A DNA stretch of 64,000 nucleotides, taken from the NCBI GenBank assembly GCA_035041965.1, contig JAPYMA010000530.1, forward strand, positions 147,434 to 211,433, in the 5' to 3' direction. This document shows positions 62,991 through 64,000 of this stretch, piece after piece; within the stretch, counting starts at the first letter, position 1; each line of letters starts with the position of its first letter. The notes below the pieces were generated by a model. That model searched no databases, was not told the origin of the DNA, and saw only the letters and a list, made by a program, of their open reading frames with translations. This DNA comes from Anisakis pegreffii. Taxonomy: Eukaryota > Nematoda > Chromadorea > Rhabditida > Anisakidae. The translations under genes and the position numbers were made by a program.

Positions 62991-64000
62991 TGTGAATACT
63001 TCTGATACAGCCATTCAAAAGGATGCAATTTTCCATGTTCTTATATGTTGCTATAAAAATGTTCCAGCGGAAGCGCTTTTTTCTAATGTCACCTCGTTTT
63101 GTTGAATGTGTACCATCCGGTTTTGAATTTTATTTTCTATGTTTGTTTTGAACAGTTTATTTTAAGTCATTTTGTTGAATTTGTTATCTTGTAGGTGTTA
63201 AAAGTGTTATTGTTGATAATAATTTTGTGACTGTGTAATCATCGCTTTGAATTGTTCACTTTTGAGGTTCGTTGTGCTGTGATTTTGAGGTGTCTGTGCG
63301 GTTTTATTTCGTGCGATCTTATCTGTAATATTCCTCTTTAAGAATTTTCAATGGTGATTTTTTGTCAGTAATTCTGAGATAATTGGATGTGAACAATTGT
63401 TGTTCTGTGTTTTTAACTGTCGCATGATTATCGTGTATCGAGCAATATATGCAATTCAATGAATAAATTATGAAAGGTGAGTGTGTCTTTACGTTATCGT
63501 ACAATACTTTTGTTTTGAAAATCTGTAAAAAAACATCGGTAAAAGTGCAGTCTACGGGCAACGGGTAATTCAAAAAACGATAATTTAAAATAATTATAAT
63601 CAATTCTCAACTATTGATGTTGAATTATAGAAAATCACATATCTGAATTTTTACATTTCAAACGTTCTCATGGAACGAATCCAGAAGAAGAAGTTCGTCT
63701 GAAGTAAATTCCAATGGGGCAATCGCTCAGTTTAGAATTTTGTGCAACAGAGCAGCGTTATGTTCGTCATATATGAAATCGCACTTTCCTTTCTATTATG
63801 AAATGTTTCATCATGGTTTTATTTTGAGATATGCTCTGCATATTCAGAGTTTTCGTTGAAATATCACTGTGAGGTATTCACTTGTCCAACGGAACTTGTT
63901 GTCCATTCAGTGGGCAAAGTGCACTTGCCGGTTGCAAGCCAACGAACGGGTCACACCAAGATTTGCTAGACCGGACCAAAACCCCGCAAATTTTTGGTCC
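62991..64000. other. 3' flank of ALG12 and repeat-containing tail of the window
   Basis: ALG12 3' UTR and intergenic sequence. It contains copy B of the dispersed repeat and, at the very edge (63973-64000), a small inverted pair GGACCAAAA / TTTTTGGTCC that may be the start of an element cut off by the window. No gene is visible. Confidence 0.5.
63602..63792. repeat. Dispersed repeat, copy B
   Basis: Same-orientation copy of 56385-56576, beginning AATTCTCAACTATTGATG. The core CAAACGTTCTCATGGAACG and AAGAAGAAGTTCGTCTGAAG is identical in both. After about 190 bp similarity fades into insertion-rich sequence. Confidence 0.8.

Overview
The window is eukaryotic and most probably from a nematode that is not Caenorhabditis. 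It is AT-rich, every recognisable gene is split into many short exons with GT..AG introns, and the gene content and protein styles fit a nematode: a large VPS54 with an N-terminal zinc-finger module, a nematode-type DEG/ENaC channel and a rhodopsin-type receptor with an ER-x-x-W motif. Species cannot be named from sequence alone. I rebuilt six genes exon by exon. In five of them every exon phase closes; the sixth (DEG/ENaC) closes except for one surplus base.

Layout. 1-10.3 kb: no convincing gene, one hAT-like MITE (4451-4654) and a few splice-flanked open stretches at 7.4-9.0 kb. 10.3-15.2 kb, minus: a seven-transmembrane receptor in 6 exons (398 aa). 15.2-26.7 kb: gene-poor and repeat-rich, with a 38-bp satellite, a 23-bp satellite with a 177-bp higher-order repeat, hairpins, and GC-rich MITE-like elements. 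26.7-43.5 kb, minus: VPS54 in 21 exons (1152 aa). Its 7.35-kb third intron contains a complete DEG/ENaC channel gene on the opposite strand (36.6-42.0 kb, 12 exons). That gene carries a one-base frameshift in exon 4. 43.1-43.3 kb: a LINE 3' fragment with a 14-bp target-site duplication, inside VPS54 intron 1. 44.0-46.3 kb, plus: DIMT1 rRNA dimethyltransferase (8 exons, 303 aa), head-to-head with VPS54. 46.5-56.0 kb, minus: Integrator subunit INTS5 (28 exons, 1155 aa), tail-to-tail with DIMT1. 56.0-58.9 kb: duplicated fragments, a MITE-like stretch and an unresolved possible gene. 58.9-63.0 kb, plus: ALG12 mannosyltransferase (12 exons, 488 aa). 63.0-64.0 kb: a second copy of a repeat also found at 56.4 kb.

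The genes do not form a pathway. VPS54 (endosome-to-Golgi tethering), DIMT1 (18S rRNA dimethylation), INTS5 (snRNA and promoter-proximal transcription termination) and ALG12 (N-glycan precursor assembly in the ER) are housekeeping genes packed between 26.7 and 63.0 kb. The receptor and the nested ion channel are likely neuronal or tissue-specific. Exon boundaries were inferred by eye from splice consensus, phase consistency and remembered family sequence. They have not been checked against transcripts.
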